Shown here: positions 52,428-61,056 of the stretch, piece by piece
How positions within the stretch are numbered: the first letter of the stretch is position 1
Layout of the letters: each line of letters starts with the position of its first letter
Assembly (NCBI GenBank): GCA_016292805.1
Contig: JAEDFM010000002.1
Coordinates: 1-64,000, forward strand
DNA: 64,000 nt
From: Treponema sp.
GTDB lineage: Bacteria > Spirochaetota > Spirochaetia > Treponematales > Treponemataceae
Direction of reading: 5' to 3'
Made by a program: the position numbers and the translations under genes
The notes under the pieces: model-generated
What the model was told of the DNA's origin: nothing
The model's input: the letters and a program-made list of their open reading frames with translations, nothing else
Database searches by the model: none

Positions 52428-53819
52428 TTAGCGTTTCAAGCTTAAAACAGTTTCAAGTAATGTATCTGCAGTCTGGATTGTTTTAGCATTAGACTGGAAA
52501 CCACGCTGTGTTACAATCATATCAGTCATCTGTTCAGAAAGGTCAACGTTTGACATTTCCAAAGCACCAGCCATAAGTGTACCTTTACCTGCAACACCAG
52601 ATTCACCAATACGTGCCATACCAGAGTTGTTTGATTCTACATAAGTATTATCACCAGCTTTTTCAAGACCACGATCATTAGCAAATGTTGCCAAAGCTAC
52701 CTGACCAATTGTACGAGTTGTTCCGTTTGAATAAACACCAGTAATTGTGCCGCTTGCATCAATCTTAAAATTATTAAGATATCCAAGAGTATAACCATCC
52801 TGGTAGTAAGCTTTTGTTGTAGACTTGGATGCAGACTGTGTAATTGTATTTTCAAAACTTCCGATTGTACCAAGATTGATGTTTAAAGTCTGACGGTAAG
52901 GGTTACCATCTGCATCTGGATTTGATTCAGGAACAGCAAAGGAAGCCTGAAGAACAATCTGTCCAATATCATTTGAAACATTACCAGCAGAGTCTGTTAC
53001 AGACTGCAAAGCACCCATGTTATCGAAAGTTACGATAAATGTATTTTCCATTCCGTCTGTTGTACCAAGACCAATACGAGTCTGAGTGTAATCTGCATTA
53101 TCAGCATCAATATTTACAGTTGCCTGCCACTGATTTGGAGTTCCAACAACCTTTGTAAATGAAATAGACAAAAGGTGCTTGTTACCAAAGCTGTCATAAA
53201 CTTCCTGTTCAGTTCCCCATGTTCCTTTAATGATATCTTCTGGACTTGCACCATCAAGGATTTCTGGAGTATTTTTATTTAAGTTACATGCAAAGTTTAC
53301 ATTTTCTGTTGCTTTTGCAGGATCTTTTGAACCTACTGGAATAACAAGGTCAGTTGGAGTAGCAGCTGTTGTTACAATCTGCTGTCCATTAACATCCTGA
53401 GCCATCCAACCCTGAACACGCATACCGTTTGCAGGATTAACAAGTGTTCCGTCCATATCAAGACCAAAAGCACCGTTACGAGTATAGAAAGATTCTTCAC
53501 CACTCTTCATGATAAAGAAACCATTTCCCTGAATTGCAAGGTCAGTAGAAACACCAGTTGACTGCAGGTTTCCCTGATTAAAAATATTATCAATTGAGGC
53601 AACAGTCATACCAAGACCAACTTCTTTAGGGTTTACACCACCAAGTTCATCTGTTGGTTTTGCAGCACCAGCCATCTGCTGACTGATCATATCCTGAAAC
53701 TGAACACGACCCCGTTTAAAACCAGTTGTGTTTACGTTAGAAATGTTGTTACCAATTACATCCATTCTAGTCTGATGATTCTGGAGTCCTGATACACCAG
53801 AATAAAGTGATCTCATCAT
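52428..53819 (-). CDS. flgE: Flagellar hook protein FlgE
   Basis: A 463-residue hook subunit of the periplasmic flagellum. The ends are conserved ([45 protein letters not shown]). Counting from Met1, Lys165, Cys178 and Asn179 are all present (PVGSK and NFACNLN), the residues that in T. denticola form a self-catalysed lysinoalanine cross-link between hook subunits. Fourth gene of flbB-fliK-flgD-flgE, preceded by GGAGAT. A terminator follows, so flbD, motA and motB are not downstream as in Borrelia and other treponemes. Confidence 0.95.
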   Translation of the reverse strand: MMRSLYSGVSGLQNHQTRMDVIGNNISNVNTTGFKRGRVQFQDMISQQMAGAAKPTDELGGVNPKEVGLGMTVASIDNIFNQGNLQSTGVSTDLAIQGNGFFIMKSGEESFYTRNGAFGLDMDGTLVNPANGMRVQGWMAQDVNGQQIVTTAATPTDLVIPVGSKDPAKATENVNFACNLNKNTPEILDGASPEDIIKGTWGTEQEVYDSFGNKHLLSISFTKVVGTPNQWQATVNIDADNADYTQTRIGLGTTDGMENTFIVTFDNMGALQSVTDSAGNVSNDIGQIVLQASFAVPESNPDADGNPYRQTLNINLGTIGSFENTITQSASKSTTKAYYQDGYTLGYLNNFKIDASGTITGVYSNGTTRTIGQVALATFANDRGLEKAGDNTYVESNNSGMARIGESGVAGKGTLMAGALEMSNVDLSEQMTDMIVTQRGFQSNAKTIQTADTLLETVLSLKR

Positions 53820-53860
53820 AAGATTTACATCTCCTTTAGTTTTTTAGATTTGTTTACACC

Positions 53861-54319
53861 TTAGTTGCCATAAATGGCATTTATTTTGTCCATACTGTAG
53901 AACATTCCGTTTACACGAATCTGAGGATTGTCACCTCTTGTAGCTCCGTCAACTACCCCTACAGTTGTTGTATCACCAATGTTAAGTTCCACAGTTTTGC
54001 CAATTGTAGAAGCAGCTTCCTGGGAATTCAAAAAACTAGCCATTTTAGTAAAAGAATTACTCATGTTAGTCATCTGTTCCAGAGAACTAAACTGTGCCAT
54101 CTGGGAAATAAATTCAGTATCTTCCATAGGATTTGTTGGATCCTGGTTAGAAAGCTGTGTAATTAAAAGTTTAAGAAAGTCGTCCTTTCCCAGCTGGTTC
54201 GACACCTTTCTTCCATCTGCAGGAGCATTTGTTTTATTAAAGAAATCTACAGCCTGATCAACTGCAGCTCTATCTCCTGCACTCATTTGAGTTGTAAATT
54301 GTGTGTTTAGTTGTTCCAT
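53861..54319 (-). CDS. flgD: Flagellar hook capping protein FlgD
   Basis: A 152-residue scaffold that caps the growing hook. LGKDDFLKLLITQLSNQDPTNPMEDTEFISQMAQFSSLEQM is the family block (given here by its ends FLKLLITQLSNQDP and FISQMAQFSSLEQ), with a short C-terminal domain. Shorter than enterobacterial FlgD. The ATG at 54319 is preferred, 6 nt after GAGG; upstream GTG and ATG are possible. Confidence 0.92.
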   Translation of the reverse strand: MEQLNTQFTTQMSAGDRAAVDQAVDFFNKTNAPADGRKVSNQLGKDDFLKLLITQLSNQDPTNPMEDTEFISQMAQFSSLEQMTNMSNSFTKMASFLNSQEAASTIGKTVELNIGDTTTVGVVDGATRGDNPQIRVNGMFYSMDKINAIYGN

Positions 54320-54394
54320 CATTAACCTCACTCACATTAATAGAATACATTCCGGTAAAAACTACCGGAAAGCCGTATTTCTTATATCGTCCCG

Positions 54395-55708
54395 TTATGC
54401 AACGATGTTTACAGAATAATTTCCAAAATGTTCCTGAATTCCGGAATTTTCTGTATTTTCATTTGAAATAGTATTACCAGCTACAGAGCCATACATCTGT
54501 TTTCCAAAAAGATTCGTTCCATCATTACGTTCTTCAAACGCAAAATTCTGATTTCCATTTCCACTATTACCGTAAGAGACTTCGAAATTAGCAGAATCGA
54601 ATCCATTTTTAATGAAGGCCTCCCGCAAGGTTTCAGAATTATCTTTGAAAACCTGCAAAGCTTCTTTTGTTGCTACTGTAATGTGTCCTGTTAAAGTTTT
54701 TCCATCCAGACTTAAATGAATTTTTACATTACCCAAGTCATCAGGATGAAGAATTAAATTAATAGTTCCCTGATTATTATCTTTAAGAACAATATTTCCA
54801 GCTTTTACAAACTCAGGAACGCTAGCCTGAATCTGATTATTCAGCATTGTCTGAAAATTAGAACCATTTGCACCGGCAGTCTGATTATTTAAAGAAAGAA
54901 CATCGGTCTGTACTGTATCTTCTGCATAATTCATTGTCATTACGGCAGTGTTTTCAGAAGTTACTTTAAGCTGAGTTTTTAATTTTGGTTCCTGTTTTTC
55001 AGATTCCTCAAGTTTTTCTGTTCTAAGATCCTGTACTGTAATTTTTGTTTCTTTATTTAACTTTGTATCTTTCTTTTCAGAAGACTTTTTAGTTAAATCA
55101 GAAAAATCCATTTCTTCGGAATCCTGAACTTTTGTAATCTGAGGCTGAACTGAATCTTCATCATTCTGAACAAATTCAACTGCATATTCAGTTAAATCAA
55201 TTTTTTCAGAGTTTTCTGGAGTTTCCTGTTTCTGATTGTTCATTAAAGAGGCAGTATATTCTTCAAAAACTTTAAGATTATTATTTTCAATTGATTCTTC
55301 AGCTTTTACTTCAGCAAGCTTTTCCTTTGAGGCATCAGCTTTTGAAACCTTTTTTTTCAGTTCTTTAACATCAGTTTTATCCCCTGCTTCGTCTTTTGCA
55401 ACTTTTGCATCACCCTTAACTTCTGTTTTAACTGATTTTTCTTTTGTATCTGAATCCTTTTCAACAGCTTTTTCTTCTGTTTTTTCAGCTACAGTTTTTT
55501 CTTTGGTTTCTGTTGTTTCTGATTTTGTTACTGGAGCTTCTGCTTCAGCTTCTACAGGGGCTTCTTCCTTCTGGGCATCTTTATAAAAAGACACCATATC
55601 TGCAAAAGAAGTAGTAGAATTTGAATTGAGAGAATCTTTAATGCTTTGAGATAACTGTAAATTAGCGGGATTGCTTTGATTTACGATGATATCTGCAATT
55701 GCCGTCAT
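54395..55708 (-). CDS. fliK: Flagellar hook-length control protein FliK
   Basis: A 437-residue hook-length regulator. A long Lys/Glu/Thr/Val-rich central region (about residues 50-290) is low-complexity. The C-terminal FliK domain (INLILHPDDLGNVKIHLSLD, LTGHITVATKEALQVFKDN) contains the conserved L-x-P-x-x-L-G element. In spirochaetes this gene is called tap1 or flbC. It has a CAGGAG site and lies between flbB and flgD. Confidence 0.85.
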   Translation of the reverse strand: MTAIADIIVNQSNPANLQLSQSIKDSLNSNSTTSFADMVSFYKDAQKEEAPVEAEAEAPVTKSETTETKEKTVAEKTEEKAVEKDSDTKEKSVKTEVKGDAKVAKDEAGDKTDVKELKKKVSKADASKEKLAEVKAEESIENNNLKVFEEYTASLMNNQKQETPENSEKIDLTEYAVEFVQNDEDSVQPQITKVQDSEEMDFSDLTKKSSEKKDTKLNKETKITVQDLRTEKLEESEKQEPKLKTQLKVTSENTAVMTMNYAEDTVQTDVLSLNNQTAGANGSNFQTMLNNQIQASVPEFVKAGNIVLKDNNQGTINLILHPDDLGNVKIHLSLDGKTLTGHITVATKEALQVFKDNSETLREAFIKNGFDSANFEVSYGNSGNGNQNFAFEERNDGTNLFGKQMYGSVAGNTISNENTENSGIQEHFGNYSVNIVA

Positions 55709-55761
55709 CTGGCACTCCTGAACATTAATTTATAAACGTAACAGGAGTAATTTCTGGATGA

Positions 55762-56391
55762 CTAGTCTAAGGACTCCGGCTTGCTTATCATCTTACGCTG
55801 TATTTCTGCAGCCCGATCAGATGGCATTAACGAAAGCCAGTACGAACCCATTGACGATGAACCATTTGCAGCTGCAAGCTCTTCAACCTTACGAAGAACG
55901 TCAATTACAGTTTGATCGTCCATTGCAACAAGAATAGCAACCGCAGCATCAGGTTTCATACCATTCAGATTCTTAGCAATCTGTTCTACGTTTATATTCT
56001 TATCATCGTATTTTTTTAAGGTCAGGTTAAATGTTTTTTCTCTTTCTTCCTGATTTTTTTCTCGTTCAGCAAGTTCTGCAGCAATCTGTGCATTCTGATT
56101 TTCTAAGGAAGCAATATCGGCCTCACGCTTATCAAGTTCTTCCTTAAAAATATCATTTGCTTCGCGCTGTTTGCGCAATCTGTCTTCATCAAGATTTGAA
56201 ACCAGGGGCTTTGACTGTGTTACAGTAGTAGATGTCTGTGGTGCCTTACCTAAAGCTTTAGAAGCGGTTTTTCTAATGGAAGGTAGTGATACCACTCCCA
56301 GAAAGTTGAACCAGATAAGTCCACCAAACACAAGAATAAGGATAATAATAAGAAGTACTATTGATTTTCCAAAACTCTTTTTAAATGACAT
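55762..56391 (-). CDS. flbB: FlbB/MotE-like flagellar protein
   Basis: A 209-residue protein with one N-terminal transmembrane helix (IVLLIIILILVFGGLIWFN), a long periplasmic coiled coil (about residues 60-125), and a C-terminal MotE/MgtE-N-like domain (KNLNGMKPDAAVAILVAMD). In Borrelia, FlbB is a periplasmic base of the flagellar collar; position ahead of fliK and flgD supports this assignment. GAGGGG site. Confidence 0.82.
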   Translation of the reverse strand: MSFKKSFGKSIVLLIIILILVFGGLIWFNFLGVVSLPSIRKTASKALGKAPQTSTTVTQSKPLVSNLDEDRLRKQREANDIFKEELDKREADIASLENQNAQIAAELAEREKNQEEREKTFNLTLKKYDDKNINVEQIAKNLNGMKPDAAVAILVAMDDQTVIDVLRKVEELAAANGSSSMGSYWLSLMPSDRAAEIQRKMISKPESLD

Positions 56392-56412
56392 TTTCCCCTC
56401 GTTTAATGGTTA

Positions 56413-56441
56413 ATTATAACATACTTATATTAATCAATCAA
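56413..56441 (-). promoter_or_regulatory. Sigma70-type promoter of flbB-fliK-flgD-flgE
   Basis: On the minus strand TTGATT (56436-56441), 17-nt spacer and TATAAT (56413-56418). The -35 box lies in the 3' end of the hexokinase gene. No sigma28-like sequence was seen. Confidence 0.65.
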
Positions 56442-57719
56442 ACCAGAAATTGCAGCACCAAGAGTAATGTCATTATCGCAGGCAACAATTTTCCAGTAAA
56501 TACCAAGCTGATTAGTAAGAACTTCATCAAGGTAACCATTAACTCGTTCTTTAATCATATTTGTCTTATGGAATGTTGAGCCATCACAAAGAATACAAAT
56601 TGGCATAGATGCATTTTTACCTTTTCCAGTCTGTTCAGCACATGCAACAAGAATTGCAGCTGTATAGCGGGCAGATCGTTCAACAACTGCATCAAGAATC
56701 TGATAAATTTTATCAGCATCTTCTTCTGTAGCAACAGAGCATACAATTTTACCAAGAATTGATTCTGAATCGTATGGACCGTGAAGATATTTATCCATTT
56801 CGATTAAAGTAAGTTCCTGGATTTTAAGAATTGCTGCATTTACTTTATCAGAGAATAATTTATCATTTGCAGCAGCTTTTAATGCTAAAAGTCCAACTGG
56901 ACCAAGGTAAGCTCCTGAACAATGTTTTTCAAGATAGAATGAACCAGGTCTCTGAGTTGTTTTATCAAATTCAATATCAAAATCTGAATTAACCACACTT
57001 AAGAATTTTCCAGATTCACATACAATAATCTGTTCATCAATTTTAAGTTCTTTATCCCCAGGCTGAAGATAAGCAGCATTCATACCAGTTCCAAGAATAA
57101 AACCAATATATGAAGAATATCGGTCTCCAGGACCAGCACAGGCAGCACCAGCCAACAAAGCAGCTACAGTATCATTACATAAAGTAACTCGTTTTGGAGT
57201 ATTCCAGCCATGTTCTTTAAGAGCTTTTACAAGACATTCTCCAACAAGACTTCCAATTACTTCTGGAGCTTTTACTTCCTTAGAGAAACCTAAAAGTTTT
57301 CCATCTCCATTTTTCTGGATTTCCATAGGATAAGAAAAACAGAAACCAATACGGTCAGCTTTATTCTTAAGATGTTCAAGATTCAAAGCAAACTGTTCAA
57401 AGAATTCTTTCTTTGTAAGTTCTTTTTCTACACCTGGCATCTTTGTTTTTTCCATTTCTGAAATCAAAGGAGTCCCATTACTGTTAAAAGTTACAAGACA
57501 GGAACGGAAATTTGTTCCACCAGCATCAATTACAATAACAGATTTATTTTTTGCAGATTCTTTTGGAGGATTACAGAAAGTTCTGATCATATCCTGATCT
57601 GCAGGAAGTTTTTTAAGTCCAAGAATCATATCGTCGCGAATTGCCTGAGCAACAGTTAAAACATCGATATGAGTTACAAAGTTATGGCGTGCCAAAAATG
57701 ATGAAACTGAATTATTCAA
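56430..57719 (-). CDS. Hexokinase (eukaryotic-type family)
   Basis: A 429-residue glucose/hexose kinase of the eukaryotic hexokinase superfamily, not the ROK group. Phosphate-1 loop VIDAGGTNFRSCLVTF (about residue 70), sugar-contact FCFSYPMEIQKNGDGKLLGFSK, LCNDTVAALLAGA (catalytic Asp) and GFILGTGMNAAYLQ. T. pallidum has one such enzyme (recalled as TP0505). Starts with TTG at 57719, with AGGAG 8 nt upstream. It feeds glucose into glycolysis and, through glucose 1-phosphate, GlgC. Confidence 0.9.
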   Translation of the reverse strand: MNNSVSSFLARHNFVTHIDVLTVAQAIRDDMILGLKKLPADQDMIRTFCNPPKESAKNKSVIVIDAGGTNFRSCLVTFNSNGTPLISEMEKTKMPGVEKELTKKEFFEQFALNLEHLKNKADRIGFCFSYPMEIQKNGDGKLLGFSKEVKAPEVIGSLVGECLVKALKEHGWNTPKRVTLCNDTVAALLAGAACAGPGDRYSSYIGFILGTGMNAAYLQPGDKELKIDEQIIVCESGKFLSVVNSDFDIEFDKTTQRPGSFYLEKHCSGAYLGPVGLLALKAAANDKLFSDKVNAAILKIQELTLIEMDKYLHGPYDSESILGKIVCSVATEEDADKIYQILDAVVERSARYTAAILVACAEQTGKGKNASMPICILCDGSTFHKTNMIKERVNGYLDEVLTNQLGIYWKIVACDNDITLGAAISGLID

Positions 57720-57735
57720 TTTTTTTCTCCTATTT

Positions 57736-57764
57736 CTGACAATGATAACATTTTATGCTATATT
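57736..57764 (+). promoter_or_regulatory. Promoter of pcrA
   Basis: CTGACA (57736-57741), 17-nt spacer, TATATT (57759-57764), 10 nt before the ATG at 57775; the leader would be about 3 nt. No ribosome site. Confidence 0.6.
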
Positions 57765-57774
57765 TATCCACAGT

Positions 57775-59781
57775 ATGTTAGATTTGGAAACCTTAAAAAA
57801 AGAACTTAACCCTCAACAATATAGAGCTGTAACCACAACGGATGGCGCAATTTTAATTATTGCGGGTGCCGGAAGCGGTAAAACTCGTGTTATTACATTC
57901 CGTATTGCACATATGCTTGATAAAGGTATACCTCAAAGCCAGATTCTTGCCCTTACATTCACAAACAAGGCTGCAAAAGAAATGGCGGACCGAATCAAGG
58001 ATTTAACACAGAGAAAGCTCCAGTTTCTTACAGTTTCCACTTTCCACGCTTTTGGTGTAAGAGTTCTTCGTGCAGATATTGAACAGTTAGGCTACAGAGA
58101 AAATTTCAGTATTTATGATGAAACAGACCGTGTTGCATTAATTAAGGAATGTGGTCGGGAGCTTAAATTTGCACCAGAAGCCATGGATATTTACACCATC
58201 GGCAACCTTATTTCCAACATTAAAACGGGTCGCAAAAACTGGGATTCTTCTAATGATATGTACAGACCTTTATATGAAAGCTATCAGGAAGGTCTTAAGC
58301 TTTATAATGCAGTAGATTTTGATGATCTTATTGTATTGCCAATTAAATTATTTAAAGAACACCCAGAAGTTCTTGCAAAATACCGGGAACGATACAAATA
58401 CATAATGGTTGATGAATTTCAGGATACAAGTCATCAGCAATATGAACTTATGCATCTTATTGCAGACCAGAATGTTGCAGTTGTAGGTGATGACGATCAG
58501 AGTATTTACAGCTGGCGCGGTGCAGACTATCAGAACATCATTAATTTTGAACACGATTTTAAAGTTACAGAAATCCGTCTGGAACAAAACTATCGGTCTT
58601 CAGAAACTATCCTTGAAGCTGCAAACGGAGTTATTGCCCATAATACAAACCGTAAGGATAAAAAACTTTGGTCTGGAAACGGTGCTGGTAAACCTATAGA
58701 AATTTTTATGCCGGAAAATGAAGCAGACGAAGCTGATTTTATTTCTGAAAGTATTCTAGGAATTTCTGCAGAAGAACATAGAAAATATGACGAATTTGGA
58801 GTTTTAATCCGTTCCAACACTCAGTCCCGATTTATAGAAGAAGCTTTTCTGGAAAATAATATTCCATATACAATGAGCGGTGGAACTTCTTTTTTTGAAC
58901 GAAAAGAAATTAAAGATATCATCAGTTATTTGCGTATAATTTCCAATCACGATGATGATATCAACTTAATAAGAATTATTAATACACCACGAAGAGGTAT
59001 TGGACGAGCCACAATTCAACTTATGAATGATGAAGCAGAATTACAGGGCTGTACAATGTGGAATGCCATGATTTCCCTTATAGGGCGTCAGGACTCCCCT
59101 GCAAGTGATACTGTAAAAGAAGATTTACAGGAATTCATCAACATGATTGAATCTCACCGTCAGAAACTTTTAAGCGGTCGTGGTCTTGCAAATAAAGTTC
59201 GTCAGCTGGTAGAAGATATAAATTATAAAGACTATCTATACACCGAATATTCGAAAAACGAAAAAGCTGCCAGCTTTAAACTAAAGAATATTGAATATTT
59301 ATTAAACTCAATGGAAGTTTGGGAAAATGATCCTGAAAATTCAAATCCAAACTTATATACATATTTGAATCGTATTACCCTTCTTAGCCGTGATGATGGT
59401 GATGATGAAAATGACAAAGGAAAAGTAAACCTTATGACAATCCATGCTTCAAAAGGTCTGGAATTTCCTGTTGTATTTATTGCAGGTGCTGAAGAAGGAC
59501 TTATACCTCATGCCCGCTCTGTAGCAGAAAACGAAGGTAATGTAGAAGAAGAAAGAAGATTATTCTATGTTGCTATTACACGAGCTAGAGATAAGCTGTT
59601 TATTTCAGCCTGCAGAAAACGCAAGCATATGCAGATGATTGCAGAAACTGAACCTAGCCGCTTCCTTGATGAAATCCCGGCAAACCTTGTTGAATATCAT
59701 CAGCCAGCTCCAGAATTAACAGAAGAAAAAACCAGGGATTTAATGTCAGATTTTCTGGCCCAATTAAAGGCCAGATCATAA
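57775..59781 (+). CDS. pcrA: UvrD/PcrA-type DNA helicase
   Basis: A 668-residue superfamily 1A 3'-5' helicase for repair and plasmid/fork processing. LNPQQYRAV (Q motif), AGAGSGKTRVI (Walker A, about residue 29), DEFQDTS, GDDDQSIYSWRGAD, EQNYRS, TIHASKGLEF and ITRARDKL are the standard motifs in order. The C-terminus is short with no Tudor-like domain. The ATG at 57775 replaces an upstream in-frame start since the promoter covers it. Confidence 0.94.
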   Translation: MLDLETLKKELNPQQYRAVTTTDGAILIIAGAGSGKTRVITFRIAHMLDKGIPQSQILALTFTNKAAKEMADRIKDLTQRKLQFLTVSTFHAFGVRVLRADIEQLGYRENFSIYDETDRVALIKECGRELKFAPEAMDIYTIGNLISNIKTGRKNWDSSNDMYRPLYESYQEGLKLYNAVDFDDLIVLPIKLFKEHPEVLAKYRERYKYIMVDEFQDTSHQQYELMHLIADQNVAVVGDDDQSIYSWRGADYQNIINFEHDFKVTEIRLEQNYRSSETILEAANGVIAHNTNRKDKKLWSGNGAGKPIEIFMPENEADEADFISESILGISAEEHRKYDEFGVLIRSNTQSRFIEEAFLENNIPYTMSGGTSFFERKEIKDIISYLRIISNHDDDINLIRIINTPRRGIGRATIQLMNDEAELQGCTMWNAMISLIGRQDSPASDTVKEDLQEFINMIESHRQKLLSGRGLANKVRQLVEDINYKDYLYTEYSKNEKAASFKLKNIEYLLNSMEVWENDPENSNPNLYTYLNRITLLSRDDGDDENDKGKVNLMTIHASKGLEFPVVFIAGAEEGLIPHARSVAENEGNVEEERRLFYVAITRARDKLFISACRKRKHMQMIAETEPSRFLDEIPANLVEYHQPAPELTEEKTRDLMSDFLAQLKARS

Positions 59782-59793
59782 AAGATTTATTGA

Positions 59794-60984
59794 TTAAAGT
59801 GCACAACCAAACATTAGGTCAAATTTTGGTCCAACCCCAATTTTATAACTAAACATTGCACCAAAATCAATTACATTAAAAATAAAATTAAGTCCAACCT
59901 GTGGTACAGAATATATTTTAACTTCATCAGAATAATTTTTACTATAATCAAAGTCACATTCATACCCAAGCATAAGCCAGGTATGAGGGACAGTTTTAAA
60001 ATCAAGACCTAAGAACAATCCTGTAGATTCGTTGTTAATCCAACTTAATTGATAGTTCAGACCTGCATAAAGTCCCACCGGTACACCACAATACATATAA
60101 CTGAAACCAAATCTTTCAGGATATGGAAGTCCCATTGTTACAGTTATTGCACTATGAGATTCTTTATCATCTTTCCATGGATGTAATATTGATTGCTTGT
60201 CACTTCGGGTAAAATAAAAACTGATAATTTCATCTAGTTCCACAGGAAAACAAATTTTATAATCAGGTCCAAGATTTTTGTTTATAAAAATAATTCCATT
60301 AACAGTTTCACCAGGTTTAACAACCTGTGAGAACAAAAGATTTCTACTTAAATAGTTTAAATCAATAGAAGCCTCTGCAGCAATTGAAAATAAAAAGCTA
60401 AAATCATAAGTAATTTCTATATTAGTTCTATTATGATATTTTGAAGGTCCTGGTCTTGGAGCAGGATACTTGTGATGTCCTGGTCTTTTTGGTCTGGAAT
60501 GCTTTCCAGGATTTGATGGACGTTTATTAGAAGGTTCTTCACGTCCAGGTTTTGAATCATTATCGCAGTCATTTGCCAGCATCATATCAACCAGCATAAC
60601 TCCACAACCAATGGCAGCCACAGTAACTGCAGCACCATATTCATATTCTTTAGATGAATAATATTTTGATGCAGGATAATAATTTATTCCAGTCCAGTTA
60701 TCAGCTTCATAAATACCCTGATATGCCATAATGGAATTTTCATTAAAATAAAAGTTTTCATCTCCATTATTAGAGATTTGAACACCTAACCTTATCAAAT
60801 CATTATTTGCATCAGTTGCCATAACAGAAACATGAACATGGTTTTCTGTTACATAAGTTGCAGTGGAAGAACTGGAAGTATCTGTAATAAAAACTTTACC
60901 ATCATCGATTGCATTTAACTTAATATTTGCAGCATATAAAAAAGAACAGAATGTAAATAAAAAGTAAATCAAACTTTTTTTCAT
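59794..60984 (-). CDS. Exported protein with a Pro/His/Arg-rich linker
   Basis: A 396-residue protein, not recognised. Signal peptide (MKKSLIYFLFTFCSFLYAAN); an N-terminal beta-rich domain to about residue 130, a short hydrophobic helix (GAAVTVAAIGCGVMLVDMML), a low-complexity linker (residues about 150-195, for example KRPGHHKYPAPRPGPSKYHN) and a C-terminal beta-rich region of about 200 residues whose alternating aromatic strands could form an outer-membrane barrel. ATG 60984 has AGAGAGAG upstream. It lies behind the ABC-F terminator. Confidence 0.65.
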   Translation of the reverse strand: MKKSLIYFLFTFCSFLYAANIKLNAIDDGKVFITDTSSSSTATYVTENHVHVSVMATDANNDLIRLGVQISNNGDENFYFNENSIMAYQGIYEADNWTGINYYPASKYYSSKEYEYGAAVTVAAIGCGVMLVDMMLANDCDNDSKPGREEPSNKRPSNPGKHSRPKRPGHHKYPAPRPGPSKYHNRTNIEITYDFSFLFSIAAEASIDLNYLSRNLLFSQVVKPGETVNGIIFINKNLGPDYKICFPVELDEIISFYFTRSDKQSILHPWKDDKESHSAITVTMGLPYPERFGFSYMYCGVPVGLYAGLNYQLSWINNESTGLFLGLDFKTVPHTWLMLGYECDFDYSKNYSDEVKIYSVPQVGLNFIFNVIDFGAMFSYKIGVGPKFDLMFGCAL

Positions 60985-61004
60985 AAACTCTCTCTTAACA
61001 ACAA

Positions 61005-61050
61005 AAAATAAAACCAATTTGAAAGCATGAAAGTACTTACAAATTGGTTT
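61005..61050 (-). terminator. Intrinsic terminator after the ABC-F gene
   Basis: Minus-strand AAACCAATTTG/CAAATTGGTTT stem with an 18-nt loop and TTTTATTTTTTG tail. Confidence 0.82.
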
Positions 61051-61056
61051 AGTTAC

